Positions 25,373-36,754 are shown, numbered from the stretch's first letter. The stretch is 64,000 nucleotides of DNA from Paenibacillus taihuensis (GCF_003386535.1 NZ_QTTN01000022.1:1-64000); one strand, 5' to 3'. The notes: a model not told the origin generated them from the letters alone. Numbers and translations are program-made.

Positions 25373-26092
25373 ATGAATATTCAAATGGACATGGATATCT
25401 TTACGGTATTCAGCATCATCGGTACGATCGCGTTCGCAGTGAGCGGCGCCATCGTTGCGATGGAAGAAGAGTATGATATTTTGGGCGTTTACGTGCTCGG
25501 GCTCGTGACTGCTTTTGGCGGAGGCGTAATTCGTAACCTCCTCATCGGCGTGCCGATTCCGACGATCTGGACGCAGGGAATGCTGCTGAAGACAGCGGTC
25601 ATCGCTATGACGATTGCATTCATCCTCCCGGTCAAATGGCTGAAGACGTGGAAGAAGAGTGAAGCGTTCTTCGATGCGATCGGGCTTTCGGCCTTTGCCA
25701 TCCAAGGGGCACTGTACGCAGCAGGTAAGTATCCGCTCAGCGCAGTAATGGTGGCAGCGATGCTGACTGGTATCGGCGGCGGTATGATACGAGACGTGCT
25801 GGCAGGACGGAAGCCGCTTGTGCTCCGGGACGAAATCTATGCTGTATGGGCATTGGCGGCAGGCGCCGTCATCAGCTTGGGCTGGTTCCACACACCGGCG
25901 CAGCTGCTGATCTTGTTCGTCATCGTTATTATTTTCCGAATGCTGTCTGTTCACTATAGCTGGCGATTGCCTCGCCGATCATTGAAATACGCGCTGGCTC
26001 AATCGATTTTCCATGCCGATGAGGAGAAACGGGCTGCTGCAGCATCTGCAATTCAAGAACAAGAAGAAGTCGAAAGGAAGCAAAATGATTAA
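25373..26092 (+). CDS. TRIC-type cation channel family membrane protein (UPF0126, YvgT-like)
   Basis: A 239-residue protein with about seven hydrophobic helices and two copies of a glycine-rich half-repeat (AFGGGVIRNLLIG near residue 45 and GIGGGMIRDVLAGR near 132). This is the hallmark of the UPF0126/TRIC family of prokaryotic cation channels. Physiological ions and role are not known. The tail is charged and coiled-coil-like. The start is uncertain: ATG 25373 is chosen because the membrane domain begins soon after; ATG 25340 would add 11 residues. It overlaps the next gene by eight bases. Confidence 0.85.
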   Translation: MNIQMDMDIFTVFSIIGTIAFAVSGAIVAMEEEYDILGVYVLGLVTAFGGGVIRNLLIGVPIPTIWTQGMLLKTAVIAMTIAFILPVKWLKTWKKSEAFFDAIGLSAFAIQGALYAAGKYPLSAVMVAAMLTGIGGGMIRDVLAGRKPLVLRDEIYAVWALAAGAVISLGWFHTPAQLLILFVIVIIFRMLSVHYSWRLPRRSLKYALAQSIFHADEEKRAAAASAIQEQEEVERKQND

Positions 26093-26570
26093 CGTATTGT
26101 TTGTATGTCTCGGCAACATTTGCCGCTCGCCGATGGCGGAAGCCGTATTCCGGCATCAATTGAAGGAACAGCATCTGGAGGATCGCATTGCGGTCGATTC
26201 GGCCGGAACGGGCGATTGGCACCTCGGCAAGCCGCCGCATGAAGGCACAAGGAAGCTGCTTGACGAATATGGCATCTCGTATGACGGCATGCGTGCAAGA
26301 CAGGTGCTGATGCAAGATTATCAATCGTATGACTATATCATCTGTATGGACAGCAACAATGAGCGTGATGTAAAGCAGCTGTTCGGAACGATGTCAGACA
26401 GTCATGCTCAGGTGTTCAAGTTCATGGATTTGCTGCCGGAACAGGCGAGTAACGATGTGCCGGACCCGTACTATACAGGCAACTTCGACGAAGTGTATGA
26501 GCTGGTGTCCGAAGGATGTAAGCGACTGATTGCTCGAATCGGCGCTGAATATAGCGAGCTATCCAAGTAA
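26085..26570 (+). CDS. Low-molecular-weight protein-tyrosine phosphatase (YfkJ-like)
   Basis: A 161-residue cytosolic phosphatase. The P-loop C-x5-R is VCLGNICRSPMAEAV with Cys8 and Arg14, and the general-acid loop is DVPDPYYTG near residue 125. ATG 26085 follows AAAGGAAG. It overlaps the channel gene, so the two are coupled. Targets may include phosphotyrosine proteins, or phosphoarginine as for YwlE; the residues that would decide were not resolved by eye. Confidence 0.92.
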   Translation: MINVLFVCLGNICRSPMAEAVFRHQLKEQHLEDRIAVDSAGTGDWHLGKPPHEGTRKLLDEYGISYDGMRARQVLMQDYQSYDYIICMDSNNERDVKQLFGTMSDSHAQVFKFMDLLPEQASNDVPDPYYTGNFDEVYELVSEGCKRLIARIGAEYSELSK

Positions 26571-26584
26571 TTTCGAGAAGCAAA

Positions 26585-26632
26585 AAGACCGTATTCCCGG
26601 ATGAGGGGAGTACGGTCTTACTTCTTTTCCAC
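26585..26632 (+). terminator. Terminator after the phosphatase
   Basis: AAGACCGTA pairs with TACGGTCTT (nine pairs) with an inner CCC/GGG stem, followed by ACTTCTTTT. It may serve both this gene and the convergent esterase gene. Confidence 0.78.
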
Positions 26633-26668
26633 GCAATTCTATTCAAAGCAACTTATTTTCCAAGTTAA

Positions 26669-27412
26669 TTAAGCTTCCTCATGCAAAAAAGCTCGAAGTG
26701 CATCCGGGATATGCTGCTGCCAGAAGCCCCAAACATGATCGCCGTTGTGCTCGCTGTAGTTGATTCGTGCGCCTCTGCCCTCCAGTATCACTTTCATCTC
26801 ACGATTAATCGCTACGAAATCATAGACGGTGCCTCGGTCTGATTTGAATGCCGTTTCCTGCAAGCCTACGATCATGAACAGCGACAGCCTGCTTAGGTCG
26901 GCCGATTGCTCCGCAATCGCGCGGGATGCGGGATAAAAGGCGCCGGACAGGGAAATAACTTGATCGAACAAATCCGGATACGTTAATGCAAGATGAAGAC
27001 TCACTGTGCCGCCTAGCGAATCGCCTGCAAGAATACGAGCGCTCTTGTCTCGTCTAGCTGGATACTTGGATTCGATATAAGGAACAAGTTCATCCCCGAA
27101 GAATGCGACGTAGCCATGATGCCGGTCGCCGTCTGGCGAATACTCCGCCGTGCGGTGTGCAATATCAACCTCGACGCCTACAATAATGAACGGCTCGATT
27201 CCTTCATCGAGAATGAGCTGGTTCGCCGTTGTCGCAATACGTCCGAAATTGAAGAATTGTTCGCCGTCCTGACAGTAGACGACAGGGTAACTGAGCAGTT
27301 CATTATAGCCCGGCGGCAAATAGATCCGAAGATTCCGCTCGCCCTCCGGCAGATTTTGACTAGGAATGACATCTTTCACAATCGTTCTTTTCAAATAACG
27401 CGCATCAGTCAT
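26669..27412 (-). CDS. Alpha/beta-hydrolase esterase (Fes/BesA-like)
   Basis: A 247-residue hydrolase of the putative-esterase family, which includes enterochelin esterases and BesA. The nucleophile elbow is GDSLGG with Ser132. The probable catalytic His is in HNGDHVWGFW near residue 224, and an acidic residue lies between them. No signal peptide is seen, so it acts in the cytoplasm. No siderophore genes are nearby, so a siderophore-ester substrate is only one option. The gene is transcribed away from pdhA, and the 292-bp gap holds the pdh promoter. Confidence 0.82.
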   Translation of the reverse strand: MTDARYLKRTIVKDVIPSQNLPEGERNLRIYLPPGYNELLSYPVVYCQDGEQFFNFGRIATTANQLILDEGIEPFIIVGVEVDIAHRTAEYSPDGDRHHGYVAFFGDELVPYIESKYPARRDKSARILAGDSLGGTVSLHLALTYPDLFDQVISLSGAFYPASRAIAEQSADLSRLSLFMIVGLQETAFKSDRGTVYDFVAINREMKVILEGRGARINYSEHNGDHVWGFWQQHIPDALRAFLHEEA

Positions 27413-27621
27413 GAATAAAAAGCTCCTTTGCCTTGCATGGTTTGGACGTGTTGTGGGTAAACAAAAGGGAGGTGGTTCAAAGCAGTTTTGTTAACTGTTG
27501 GTTAGAAATGTTCGTGTTGTATTATGCTGTACTAGTACTTTGATAGTTCTGTTACATATACAATTTAGCAGGCTAATAGATGAAATGTTACAAAATACAA
27601 CGGTTTATGGTGTTTTATGCT

Positions 27622-28772
<1,151 letters not shown>

Positions 28773-28813
28773 TGGGATGACTATAGAAGCAAGCTAAGGA
28801 GGAACTCGCGACA

Positions 28814-29791
28814 ATGGCTCAAATGAATATGAAAGAAGCGATCCGCGATGCAATGCGCGTGGAGCTTAAAAATGACCCGAACGTGTACGTCTTCGGTGAA
28901 GACGTCGGTAAGGTCGGCGGCGTATTCCGTGCGACTGAAGGACTTCAAGGAGAATTCGGCGAAGACCGCGTATTCGATACCCCGCTTGCTGAATCTGCAA
29001 TCGCAGGCATGGCAGTAGGTATGGGGCTTCAAGGCTTCCGTCCGGTGGCCGAGATCCAATTCGTCGGCTTCATCTACGAAGCGATGGACCAAATGTTTAT
29101 CCAAGCAGCTCGTATGCGTTACCGCTCCGGCGGCCGTTACAACTCGCCGATCGTATTCCGTACGCCTTTCGGCGGCGGCGTTAAAGCGGCTGAGCTTCAC
29201 ACGGACTCGCTCGAAGGCTTGGCTATCCAAACGCCTGGTATCAAAGTAATCGTGCCTTCCAACCCGTACGATGCGAAGGGCTTGCTCGTTGCAGCAATTC
29301 GCGACAACGATCCGGTCTTCTTCATGGAGCACCTGAACTTGTACCATGCATTCCGTGCCGAGGTGCCTGAAGAAGCGTACACGGTTGAAATCGGCAAAGC
29401 GAACGTAGTTCGCGAAGGTTCCGACGTGACAATCATCGCTTACGGCCTGATGGTTCACACTGCAGTGAAAGCAGCTGAAGAGCTTGAGAAGAGCGGCGTG
29501 AAGGCAGAAGTTATCGACCTTCGCACACTGCTTCCGCTTGATATTGATACAATCGTTGCTTCGATTAAGAAGACAAACCGTGCAATCGTTGTGCAAGAAG
29601 CACAAAAAACGTCCGGTGCAGCAGCAGAAATCATTGCTCAAATCAACGAACATGCGATTCTTCACCTGGAAGCGCCAGTACTCCGCGTAGCTGGTCCAGA
29701 TACGGTTTATCCGTTCGCGCAAGTTGAAGACGCTTGGCTGCCTAACCCGGCACGGATTGTTAAGGCTGTTAATCAAGTGATGAACTTTTAA
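28814..29791 (+). CDS. pdhB: Pyruvate dehydrogenase E1 beta subunit
   Basis: A 325-residue transketolase-like subunit that completes the E1 heterotetramer. Visible features are [15 protein letters not shown] near residue 25, the TPP-contacting Glu in [11 protein letters not shown] and the C-terminal [15 protein letters not shown]. It starts with ATG after AAGGAGG, 41 bp after pdhA. The sequence shows no unusual feature. Confidence 0.96.
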   Translation: MAQMNMKEAIRDAMRVELKNDPNVYVFGEDVGKVGGVFRATEGLQGEFGEDRVFDTPLAESAIAGMAVGMGLQGFRPVAEIQFVGFIYEAMDQMFIQAARMRYRSGGRYNSPIVFRTPFGGGVKAAELHTDSLEGLAIQTPGIKVIVPSNPYDAKGLLVAAIRDNDPVFFMEHLNLYHAFRAEVPEEAYTVEIGKANVVREGSDVTIIAYGLMVHTAVKAAEELEKSGVKAEVIDLRTLLPLDIDTIVASIKKTNRAIVVQEAQKTSGAAAEIIAQINEHAILHLEAPVLRVAGPDTVYPFAQVEDAWLPNPARIVKAVNQVMNF

Positions 29792-29826
29792 TCATAGACA
29801 TCAGGTTGTGAAGGAGGTCACGGAAC

Positions 29827-31155
29827 GTGGCAAAATTCGAATATCGTTTCCCAGAGCTCGGCGAAGGTTTGCACGAAGGCGAAATCGTCAAAATGCACAT
29901 TACGCCGGGTGCTGCGGTAACGGATGAAGATATTATCATGGAAGTGCAGAATGACAAGGCAATCGTTGAGGTTCCTTGTCCTGTAAACGGCAAAGTGCTT
30001 GAAGTGCTCGTGAAGGACGGTCAAGTATGCCACGTCGGCGATATCGTTGCGATTATCGACGCGGAAGGCGAACTGCCTGAGCAAGCAGCACCAGCCGGCG
30101 ACAGCCACAGCAATGCAGCTCCAGCGGCACCTGCTCCGGCAGCAGCGCCTGCACCAGCACAAGCGGCAGCGCCTGCACCAGCAGCAGTTCCAGCTCCAGC
30201 TCCTGTTAAAGCAGCTGGCGGTCTTGTACTTGCAACGCCTAGCGTTCGCAAATACGCTCGCGAGAAAGGCGTAGATATCACAACAGTTGCGGGCACGGGC
30301 AAGAATGGCCGCATCACTCGTGAAGATATCAACGCATTCGCAGCAGGCGGCGGCGCAGTAGCGCAAGCGGCAGCAGGTGCAGTCGCTGAAGCTCCTGCAG
30401 CAAGCGAAGCGAAAGCAGCAGCTAACGCACCGGCAACTGTAGTGGTTGGCGATCGCGTTGAAGAGCGCGTACCGTTCAAAGGTATCCGCAAAGCGATTGC
30501 TAACGCGATGGTGAAGTCGGTGTACACTGCACCTCACGTTACAATCATGGACGAAGTGGATGTAACGGCTCTTGTTGAGCTTCGTACAAAAGCGAAGCCT
30601 ATGGCTGAGAAGAAAGGCGTTAAGCTGACTTATCTGCCATTCATCGTGAAAGCACTCGTAGCTGCATGCCGTCAGTTCCCGGTCATGAACGCGATGCTTG
30701 ATGAAGAGAAGCAAGAGATCGTATACAAGAAGTACTACAATATCGGTATCGCAACGGATACTGACAACGGCCTCATCGTTCCGGTTATCCACGATGCTGA
30801 CCGCAAGAACGTATGGATGGTTGCTGACGCCATCAAAGACTTGGCAACACGCGGCCGCGACGGCAAGCTGACGCCAACTGAGATGAAAGGCAGCACAATC
30901 AGCATTACGAACATCGGTTCCGCAGGCGGTATGTTCTTTACTCCAGTTATCAACTTCCCTGAAGTTGCGATTCTGGGTACTGGCCGCATCTCCGAGAAGC
31001 CGGTTGTGAAGAATGGCCAAATCGTCCCTGCTTCTGTAATGGCTCTTTCCTTGAGTTTTGACCACCGCCTCATCGACGGCGCAACAGCTCAAAACTTCAT
31101 GAACTACATTAAACAGCTGCTTGCTGATCCGCAATTACTTGTAATGGAGGTCTAA
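29827..31155 (+). CDS. pdhC: Dihydrolipoamide acetyltransferase, PDH E2
   Basis: The 442-residue core of the complex, which transfers the acetyl group to CoA. A single lipoyl domain carries the modified Lys44 in NDKAIVEV. An Ala/Pro-rich flexible hinge covers about residues 86-130, the peripheral-subunit-binding domain about 134-172 ([13 protein letters not shown]), and a second Ala-rich linker about 175-205. The catalytic domain ends with [10 protein letters not shown] containing the active-site His near residue 400. It starts with GTG after GGAGGTCACG. Confidence 0.96.
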   Translation: MAKFEYRFPELGEGLHEGEIVKMHITPGAAVTDEDIIMEVQNDKAIVEVPCPVNGKVLEVLVKDGQVCHVGDIVAIIDAEGELPEQAAPAGDSHSNAAPAAPAPAAAPAPAQAAAPAPAAVPAPAPVKAAGGLVLATPSVRKYAREKGVDITTVAGTGKNGRITREDINAFAAGGGAVAQAAAGAVAEAPAASEAKAAANAPATVVVGDRVEERVPFKGIRKAIANAMVKSVYTAPHVTIMDEVDVTALVELRTKAKPMAEKKGVKLTYLPFIVKALVAACRQFPVMNAMLDEEKQEIVYKKYYNIGIATDTDNGLIVPVIHDADRKNVWMVADAIKDLATRGRDGKLTPTEMKGSTISITNIGSAGGMFFTPVINFPEVAILGTGRISEKPVVKNGQIVPASVMALSLSFDHRLIDGATAQNFMNYIKQLLADPQLLVMEV

Positions 31156-31159
31156 AACG

Positions 31160-32575
31160 ATGGTAGTAGGAGATGCTTCACTAGATATTGATTTGCTCGT
31201 TATCGGCGCCGGCCCAGGTGGCTATGTTGCGGCAATTCGTGCCGCTCAGCTTGGTCAAAGCGTACTCGTTGTAGATAAGCAATACACAGGCGGCGTTTGC
31301 TTGAACGTTGGCTGTATCCCGTCCAAGGCGCTTATTTCCGCGTCGCACCAATATGAATCCATCAGCCACGCTTCTTCCTTCGGTATCACGGCATCCGATG
31401 TGAAAGTGGAATGGAACAAAGTGCAGGCGTTCAAGGACGGCGTCGTCAAGAAATTGACTGGCGGCGTAGGCGCCCTGCTTAAAGCGAACAAGATCCAATT
31501 CTTCAGCGGCGAAGCGATGTTCATCAACGAGAACGAAGCGCGCGTCTTCAATGAACAAGAAGCACCGCGTTACCGTTTCAAGCATTGCATCATCGCGACT
31601 GGCTCGCGTCCAATCGAGCTGAAAGCATTCCCATATGGCGGCCGCATCGTGTCTTCGACAGAGGCGCTTAGCCTGCCAGAAATTCCGAAGAGCCTCGTTG
31701 TTATCGGCGGCGGCTACATCGGCGTTGAGCTCGGCCAAATGTACGCTCGCTTCGGCACGAAAGTTACAGTTATCGAAGGTTCGGATCAAATCCTTCCAGG
31801 CTTCGACAACGACATGTCCTCGCTCGTAGCGAAGAAGCTGAAGGCTTCCAAGACAGAGATCGTAACAGGCGCACAAGCGAAGAGCGCGACACAAACCGAG
31901 AACGACGTAACCGTAACTTACACAGTTAACGGCGAAGACAAGCAAGTTACAGCAGACTACCTGCTCGTAACGGTTGGCCGTCGTCCAAACACAGACGGTG
32001 AGCTTGGTCTTGACATGATCGGCGTTAAGATGACTGACCGCGGTATGATCGAAACAGATCACCAATGCCGCACTAGCATTCCTCACATCTTCGCAATCGG
32101 CGACATCGTTGCAGGCCCAGCGCTTGCGCACAAAGCGATGTACGAAGGCCGCGTAGCTGCTGAAGTAATTGCTGGACAACCGAGCACGGTTGACTACAAG
32201 TGCATTCCGCTTGTTGTATTCTCCGATCCAGAGCTTTCGAGCGTAGGCTACAGCGAGAAAGAAGCAAAGGAAAAAGGTCACAACGTGAAGGTTGGCAAGT
32301 TCCCGTTCAACATCAACGGTCGCGCATTGTCCCTTGGCGTAAACGAAGGCTTCGTGAAGCTCATCGCTGACGCAGATAACGGCCTCTTGCTTGGCGCGCA
32401 AATCGCCGGCATCGAAGCTTCCAACATGATCGCAGAGCTTGGCCTTGCAATCGAAATGGGCGCAACGCTTGAAGATATCGCCCTGACGATCCATGCGCAT
32501 CCAACGCTTGGCGAGATCGTTCTTGACGCAGCAGAGATGGCGCTTGGTCACCCGATCCACGCGATCTCCAAATAA
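31160..32575 (+). CDS. pdhD: Dihydrolipoyl dehydrogenase, PDH E3
   Basis: A 471-residue flavoprotein that reoxidises the lipoyl groups with NAD+. The FAD loop is VIGAGPGGYVAA, the redox disulfide is Cys47 and Cys52 in GGVCLNVGCIPSK, and the NAD loop is VVIGGGYIGVELGQ. The second FAD contact is IFAIGDIVAGPALAHKA, and the active-site His-Glu pair is HAHPTLGEIV. It starts five bases after the pdhC stop and closes the operon before a terminator. Confidence 0.96.
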   Translation: MVVGDASLDIDLLVIGAGPGGYVAAIRAAQLGQSVLVVDKQYTGGVCLNVGCIPSKALISASHQYESISHASSFGITASDVKVEWNKVQAFKDGVVKKLTGGVGALLKANKIQFFSGEAMFINENEARVFNEQEAPRYRFKHCIIATGSRPIELKAFPYGGRIVSSTEALSLPEIPKSLVVIGGGYIGVELGQMYARFGTKVTVIEGSDQILPGFDNDMSSLVAKKLKASKTEIVTGAQAKSATQTENDVTVTYTVNGEDKQVTADYLLVTVGRRPNTDGELGLDMIGVKMTDRGMIETDHQCRTSIPHIFAIGDIVAGPALAHKAMYEGRVAAEVIAGQPSTVDYKCIPLVVFSDPELSSVGYSEKEAKEKGHNVKVGKFPFNINGRALSLGVNEGFVKLIADADNGLLLGAQIAGIEASNMIAELGLAIEMGATLEDIALTIHAHPTLGEIVLDAAEMALGHPIHAISK

Positions 32576-32596
32576 TACAGCTTACTTGAAACACGA

Positions 32597-32637
32597 AGAG
32601 GTCACGCCGCAGTTCCCTGCAGCTGGCCTCTTTTCTT
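32597..32637 (+). terminator. Terminator of the pdh operon
   Basis: AAGAGG and CCTCTT close a stem with internal mismatches; an inner stem GCAG/CTGC follows, then TTTTC. Confidence 0.75.
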
Positions 32638-32676
32638 CATACATACCTACAATCTACAGGAAGGTGGTGCGGCATC

Positions 32677-33171
32677 ATGTCAGAAGAAACGGTAAGCAAA
32701 CGCACAGGTGAATCCAGGTCCACGATGATGCAGCTTATTTTCCCGCTCGATACGAATTACCATGGCACGATGTTCGGCGGCAAGGTGATGGAGTACATGG
32801 ACAAAATCGCAGCGATCGCCAGCATGCGCCATGCGCGCGGACCTACGGTGACCGCATCGACGGACAGCCTCGATTTCGTTGCGCCGATCAAGGTCGGGGA
32901 TATGATCGATGTTGAAGCCTTCGTCACATGGACGCATAACAGCTCAATGGAGATTTACGTTAAGGTGCAAACAGAGAATGTGTATACAGGTGAGCGGAAA
33001 ACGGCAGTGACTGCATTTTTCACCTTCGTAGCACTTAACGAGAATGGTAAGCCGACTAAGGTCCCAGGGATCGTACCAGAGACGGAAGAAGAGAAGCAGC
33101 TCCATGAGACTGCGCCTGATCGATATGAACTAAGAATGCAGCGAAAACAGGACAGACAAAAAGATAAATAA
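32677..33171 (+). CDS. Acyl-CoA thioesterase, hotdog fold (YkhA-like)
   Basis: A 164-residue hotdog-fold thioesterase of the YkhA/YciA class. The motif NYHGTMFGGKVMEYMD near residue 28 holds the catalytic Asp-containing helix, followed by TVTASTDSLDFVAPIKVGD near 67. It hydrolyses acyl-CoA esters, with chain-length preference unknown. A charged C-terminal tail rich in Lys, Arg and Gln follows the domain. The ATG follows GGAAGGTGGTGC. It stands between the pdh terminator and the thyA promoter. Confidence 0.9.
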   Translation: MSEETVSKRTGESRSTMMQLIFPLDTNYHGTMFGGKVMEYMDKIAAIASMRHARGPTVTASTDSLDFVAPIKVGDMIDVEAFVTWTHNSSMEIYVKVQTENVYTGERKTAVTAFFTFVALNENGKPTKVPGIVPETEEEKQLHETAPDRYELRMQRKQDRQKDK

Positions 33172-33172
33172 A

Positions 33173-33181
33173 TGGTATAAT
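33173..33181 (+). promoter_or_regulatory. Extended -10 promoter of thyA-folA
   Basis: TGGTATAAT is a perfect extended -10 element (TGnTATAAT), 40 bp before thyA. No clear -35 is visible, which is normal for this class. Confidence 0.65.
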
Positions 33182-33221
33182 CTTGGGATAAGTATCGTTT
33201 AAGGAAGGAGTTTGACGAAAA

Positions 33222-34016
33222 TTGAAGGCATATTTAGACTTACTTCGCGATGTGCTGGAGAACGGCGTAGAGAAAGAAGACCGTACCGGGACGGGAACAA
33301 AGTCCGTATTCGGGCGTCAACTTCGGTTTGATTTGAGCAAAGGCTTTCCTCTCGTAACGACGAAGCGTATGCATGTGAAATCCATTATCCATGAGCTGCT
33401 CTGGTTCCTGAAAGGCGATACGAACGTCAGCTATCTGCAGGAGAACGGCGTTCGCATTTGGAATGAATGGGCGGATGAGAACGGTGACCTCGGTCCTGTC
33501 TATGGCTCGCAGTGGCGAGCGTGGGAAACGCCAGATGGCCGCAAAATCGATCAAATCGCAGCAGTCGTTGAGTCGATCAAGCGCAATCCGGATTCCCGCC
33601 GTCATATCGTGAGCGCATGGAACGTGGCGGAAATTGATAATATGAAGCTGCCGCCGTGCCACTTCGTATTCCAGTTCTACGTCGCGAACGGAAAGCTGTC
33701 CTGCATGCTGACAATGCGCTCTTCGGATACATTCCTGGGTTTGCCGTTTAACATTGCACAGTACGCGCTTCTGACGCATATGATTGCACAGCAGTGTGAT
33801 CTGGAAGTGGGCGATTTCATCTACTCCGGCGCGGATGTCCATATTTACAGCAATCATATTGAACAGGTAGAGCTGCAGCTGACGCGTGAACCGTATCCGC
33901 TGCCGACGCTTCTTATTAAAAGAAAGCCGGATTCGATCTTCGATTATCAATATGATGATTTCGAAATTATAAACTATCAGCATCATCCGACGATTAAAGC
34001 GGAAGTCGCGATCTAA
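33222..34016 (+). CDS. thyA: Thymidylate synthase
   Basis: A 264-residue enzyme that methylates dUMP to dTMP using methylenetetrahydrofolate. The start [14 protein letters not shown] and DRTGTGT near residue 22 are typical. The catalytic Cys is in [13 protein letters not shown] near residue 146, and the dUMP-binding Arg pair is in [10 protein letters not shown]. It begins with TTG behind AAGGAAGGAG. It is 21 bp from folA, which regenerates the dihydrofolate that this reaction makes. Confidence 0.97.
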   Translation: MKAYLDLLRDVLENGVEKEDRTGTGTKSVFGRQLRFDLSKGFPLVTTKRMHVKSIIHELLWFLKGDTNVSYLQENGVRIWNEWADENGDLGPVYGSQWRAWETPDGRKIDQIAAVVESIKRNPDSRRHIVSAWNVAEIDNMKLPPCHFVFQFYVANGKLSCMLTMRSSDTFLGLPFNIAQYALLTHMIAQQCDLEVGDFIYSGADVHIYSNHIEQVELQLTREPYPLPTLLIKRKPDSIFDYQYDDFEIINYQHHPTIKAEVAI

Positions 34017-34037
34017 GAAGGGGCCAGGTTAGCGAAC

Positions 34038-34559
34038 ATGACAATTACGATGATCGCCGCGATGGCACATAATCGGGTAATCGGTATCGAGAATGGCATG
34101 CCATGGCATCTGCCGGCCGAGATGGCGCATTTTCGCCGCTCGACCTTGGGCAAGACGGTCGTAATGGGCCGCAAAACGTTCGAATCGTTCGGTTCGCGGC
34201 CGCTTCCGAAGCGCCGCAATGTTATTTTGACGAGAAGTGAGCAATTTGCGCCAGATGGCTGTGAAATTGTGCACTCCGTCGAAGAGGCGATTGCGAAGTT
34301 TGGTCAGACGAGTAATGCGGATCATGCCTCTGGGGAATCCGATGAGCTGATGATTATTGGCGGGACTGAGATTTATAACCAGTTTCTTACTTATGCAGAC
34401 AAGCTGCTATTGACTGAGGTTGATGCGGATGTCGAAGGCGATGCGCATTTCCCTTATTTTGAACAGGATGAGTGGACTGTAGCGAATCGTGAGCCATATG
34501 CGAAAGATGAGAAAAATGCATATGACTTCGCGATCGTGACTTACGTAAGGAAGAAGTAG
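34038..34559 (+). CDS. folA: Dihydrofolate reductase
   Basis: A 173-residue NADPH-dependent enzyme that reduces dihydrofolate. The family start TMIAAMAHNRVIGIENGMPW and HLPAEMAHFRR hold the substrate-binding Glu near residue 28. The cofactor site is VVMGRKTFESFG followed by RRNVILTR, and IIGGTEIYNQFL lies near 107. It pairs with thyA in the usual two-gene operon. A slightly long loop around residue 95 (NADHASGESDE) is the only oddity. Confidence 0.96.
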   Translation: MTITMIAAMAHNRVIGIENGMPWHLPAEMAHFRRSTLGKTVVMGRKTFESFGSRPLPKRRNVILTRSEQFAPDGCEIVHSVEEAIAKFGQTSNADHASGESDELMIIGGTEIYNQFLTYADKLLLTEVDADVEGDAHFPYFEQDEWTVANREPYAKDEKNAYDFAIVTYVRKK

Positions 34560-34586
34560 GGAGCTTGCAGCTGTTTAATTGAAATG

Positions 34587-34645
34587 CCGTACAATATGTG
34601 ATAAAGTGCAAATGATTGTACGGAAAATCCATTTATAGAAATGGA
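34587..34645 (+). repeat. Inverted repeats upstream of gltD
   Basis: CCGTACAAT (34587-34595) and ATTGTACGG (34615-34623) are perfect nine-base arms 19 bp apart. A second hairpin, TCCATTT/AAATGGA, occupies 34628-34645. Neither is followed by a T run, so an operator or RNA structure is likelier than a terminator. Confidence 0.6.
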
Positions 34646-34702
34646 CCTGCTTGCTACGATATTACAAATAGTTTGTCAGGTTTATAATGGGAAAGTTTGA
34701 TA

Positions 34703-34731
34703 TTGAATAATAGACTGATTCCCGATATAGT
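34703..34731 (+). promoter_or_regulatory. Promoter of gltD
   Basis: TTGAAT (34703-34708) and TATAGT (34726-34731) are 17 bp apart, 57 bp before the gltD ATG. A TATAAT at 34683-34688 lacks a partner -35. Confidence 0.6.
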
Positions 34732-34787
34732 TTTAAAGAGATATTGTGAACATTCGGAATGGGAAAATGGATGGAGGAAAAGCAATC

Positions 34788-36278
34788 ATGTCTACACCTA
34801 CAGGATTTATGGACTACAAACGCGAGCTGCCGGCAGACCGCGATCCGCTTGAACGGATTAAGGATTGGGAAGAGTTTCATAAGCATTTTAGCGATGATCA
34901 ATTGAGAACCCAAGGCGCGCGCTGTATGGATTGCGGAACGCCTTATTGTCATACAGGCATGGAATTGGCGGGCGGAGCTTCCGGCTGTCCAGTGAATAAC
35001 CTCATTCCGGAATGGAATAATTTGATCTACCGCGGACTATGGCGCGAAGCGCTTGACCGTCTGCATAAGACGAACAATTTCCCAGAGTTTACAGGCCGCG
35101 TGTGCCCGGCTCCGTGCGAAGGCTCTTGTACAGTCGGCTTGATCGGCGATCCGGTTACAATTAAGACAATCGAGCAGTCGATTATCGACAAAGGCTTCGA
35201 GGAAGGCTGGGTTGTACCGCAGCCGCCGCTTATGCGTACAGGCAAGAAGGTTGCTGTCGTTGGCTCCGGTCCTGCTGGTATGGCAGCTGCTGCGCAGCTG
35301 AACAAGGCTGGCCACACGGTTACGGTTTATGAGCGTGCAGACCGCATCGGCGGCTTGCTCACTTACGGTATCCCAACGATGAAGCTGGATAAGAAAATCG
35401 TTCAGCGCCGCGTTGATCTTATGGAAGCGGAAGGCGTAAACTTCGTGACGAATGCTGAGGTCGGCGGCAACGTGCCAGCTGAGCAGCTGATGAACGAATT
35501 CGACGCAGTCGTTCTTTGCGGCGGTGCGACGAAAGCGCGTGAAGTTGACATTCCAGGCCGCGACCTGAATGGCGTTCATCTGGCGATGGACTACTTGAAC
35601 GGCACAATTAAGAGCTACCTGGATTCCAATTTGGAAGACGGCAACTATATTTCGGCAAAAGATAAGGACGTTATCGTTATCGGCGGTGGCGACACAGGTA
35701 CAGACTGCGTAGCTACGGCACTTCGTCATGGCTGTAAGTCGGTTACTCAATTCGGTACAGTCGGCAAAGCGCCACTTGTTCGTGATAACGACAAGAATCC
35801 TTGGCCGCAATTCCCGAACGTGTACACGCTTGATTACGCGCAAGAAGAAGCGAAAGCTCTTTACGGCGCTGATCCTCGCGCATTCTCCGTACTGACGAAG
35901 AAATTCGTTGGCGACGAGAACGGCAAATTGAAAGAGCTGCACACGGTTCAAATCGAGCGTACCGTTGAACCGGAAACGGGCCGTAGAATCTATACCGAAA
36001 TTCCAGGCACAGAGAAGGTTTGGCCTGCTGATCTCGTTCTGATCGCAGTCGGCTTCGACGGACCTGAGCAAACATTGATCGAGAAGCTTGGCCTTGAAAC
36101 AGACCGCCGTTCGAACGTGAAAGCGGCATATGGTCAGTACAAGACGAGCGTTGACAAAGTATTCGCTGCTGGCGACATGCGCCGCGGACAAAGCTTGGTT
36201 GTTTGGGCAATCAACGAAGGCCGCGAAGCTGCTCGTGAAGTGGATCGTTACTTGATGGGAACGACAATGCTGCCATAA
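34788..36278 (+). CDS. gltD: Glutamate synthase small subunit (NADPH oxidoreductase)
   Basis: A 496-residue flavoprotein that passes electrons from NADPH to the glutamate synthase large subunit. N-terminal iron-sulfur cysteines are in [20 protein letters not shown] and [17 protein letters not shown] and NADPH folds follow ([17 protein letters not shown] near residue 150 and [13 protein letters not shown] near 292), then [19 protein letters not shown] 34788 is chosen over an open frame 14 codons longer, because GGAGGAAAAG precedes it. No gltB is in the window, so the large subunit must be encoded elsewhere or the protein serves another partner. Confidence 0.93.
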   Translation: MSTPTGFMDYKRELPADRDPLERIKDWEEFHKHFSDDQLRTQGARCMDCGTPYCHTGMELAGGASGCPVNNLIPEWNNLIYRGLWREALDRLHKTNNFPEFTGRVCPAPCEGSCTVGLIGDPVTIKTIEQSIIDKGFEEGWVVPQPPLMRTGKKVAVVGSGPAGMAAAAQLNKAGHTVTVYERADRIGGLLTYGIPTMKLDKKIVQRRVDLMEAEGVNFVTNAEVGGNVPAEQLMNEFDAVVLCGGATKAREVDIPGRDLNGVHLAMDYLNGTIKSYLDSNLEDGNYISAKDKDVIVIGGGDTGTDCVATALRHGCKSVTQFGTVGKAPLVRDNDKNPWPQFPNVYTLDYAQEEAKALYGADPRAFSVLTKKFVGDENGKLKELHTVQIERTVEPETGRRIYTEIPGTEKVWPADLVLIAVGFDGPEQTLIEKLGLETDRRSNVKAAYGQYKTSVDKVFAAGDMRRGQSLVVWAINEGREAAREVDRYLMGTTMLP

Positions 36279-36307
36279 GATAGAATTGAGATGAATTAGC
36301 ATTATCA

Positions 36308-36330
36308 AAAGCGCCTTCGGGCGCTTTTTC
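36308..36330 (+). terminator. Terminator after gltD
   Basis: AGCGCC (36310-36315), a TTCG tetraloop and GGCGCT (36320-36325) are followed by TTTTTC. Confidence 0.92.
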
Positions 36331-36364
36331 TTTCGTTAGGCAAGTGGAAGAAGAGGAGTGAATA

Positions 36365-36691
36365 ATGGATATGATTCAATACGGATCAGATACGATTACG
36401 CAGCTGCGTTTTGTTACATTTAAGCCGCAGATCGAGCGTCGCGACAACCAGTGGGTCGACATAGTGCTGCGCGCAGAGGTTGCTGAGGAGACGCCTGTAC
36501 CAGAGGGCTTGGTCGATATGTCGATATACGTGATTTGCACATTGAATGGCGGTGCTATTGCGCAAATTGTTCCGCTCGATGAGGATTGTGACTGCGAGTT
36601 TCAGTTCACAGCCGATGAGAAGGAGCAGATTAGCGCCTATATCGAAAGTGATGAAATTCAAGCTCAAATTGCAAAACTAGCACTCTCTTAA
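36365..36691 (+). CDS. Hypothetical protein, 108 residues
   Basis: I do not recognise this family. The ATG follows AAGAGGAGTG at good spacing. The product is acidic and soluble, with no signal peptide or membrane segment. Alternating hydrophobic residues (QLRFVTFKPQIERRD, WVDIVLRAEVAEE, MSIYVICTLNG) suggest a mostly beta fold, followed by a helical C-terminus. Two cysteines sit together in EDCDCEF. It lies alone between gltD and a putative cell-wall enzyme gene and might share the latter's transcript. Confidence 0.7.
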   Translation: MDMIQYGSDTITQLRFVTFKPQIERRDNQWVDIVLRAEVAEETPVPEGLVDMSIYVICTLNGGAIAQIVPLDEDCDCEFQFTADEKEQISAYIESDEIQAQIAKLALS

Positions 36692-36754
36692 CGAGGGCGG
36701 TTTGTGGTAAAATGTACCTGATTGTATCGCTGCGATCAGGGGGAGATGTCACGC

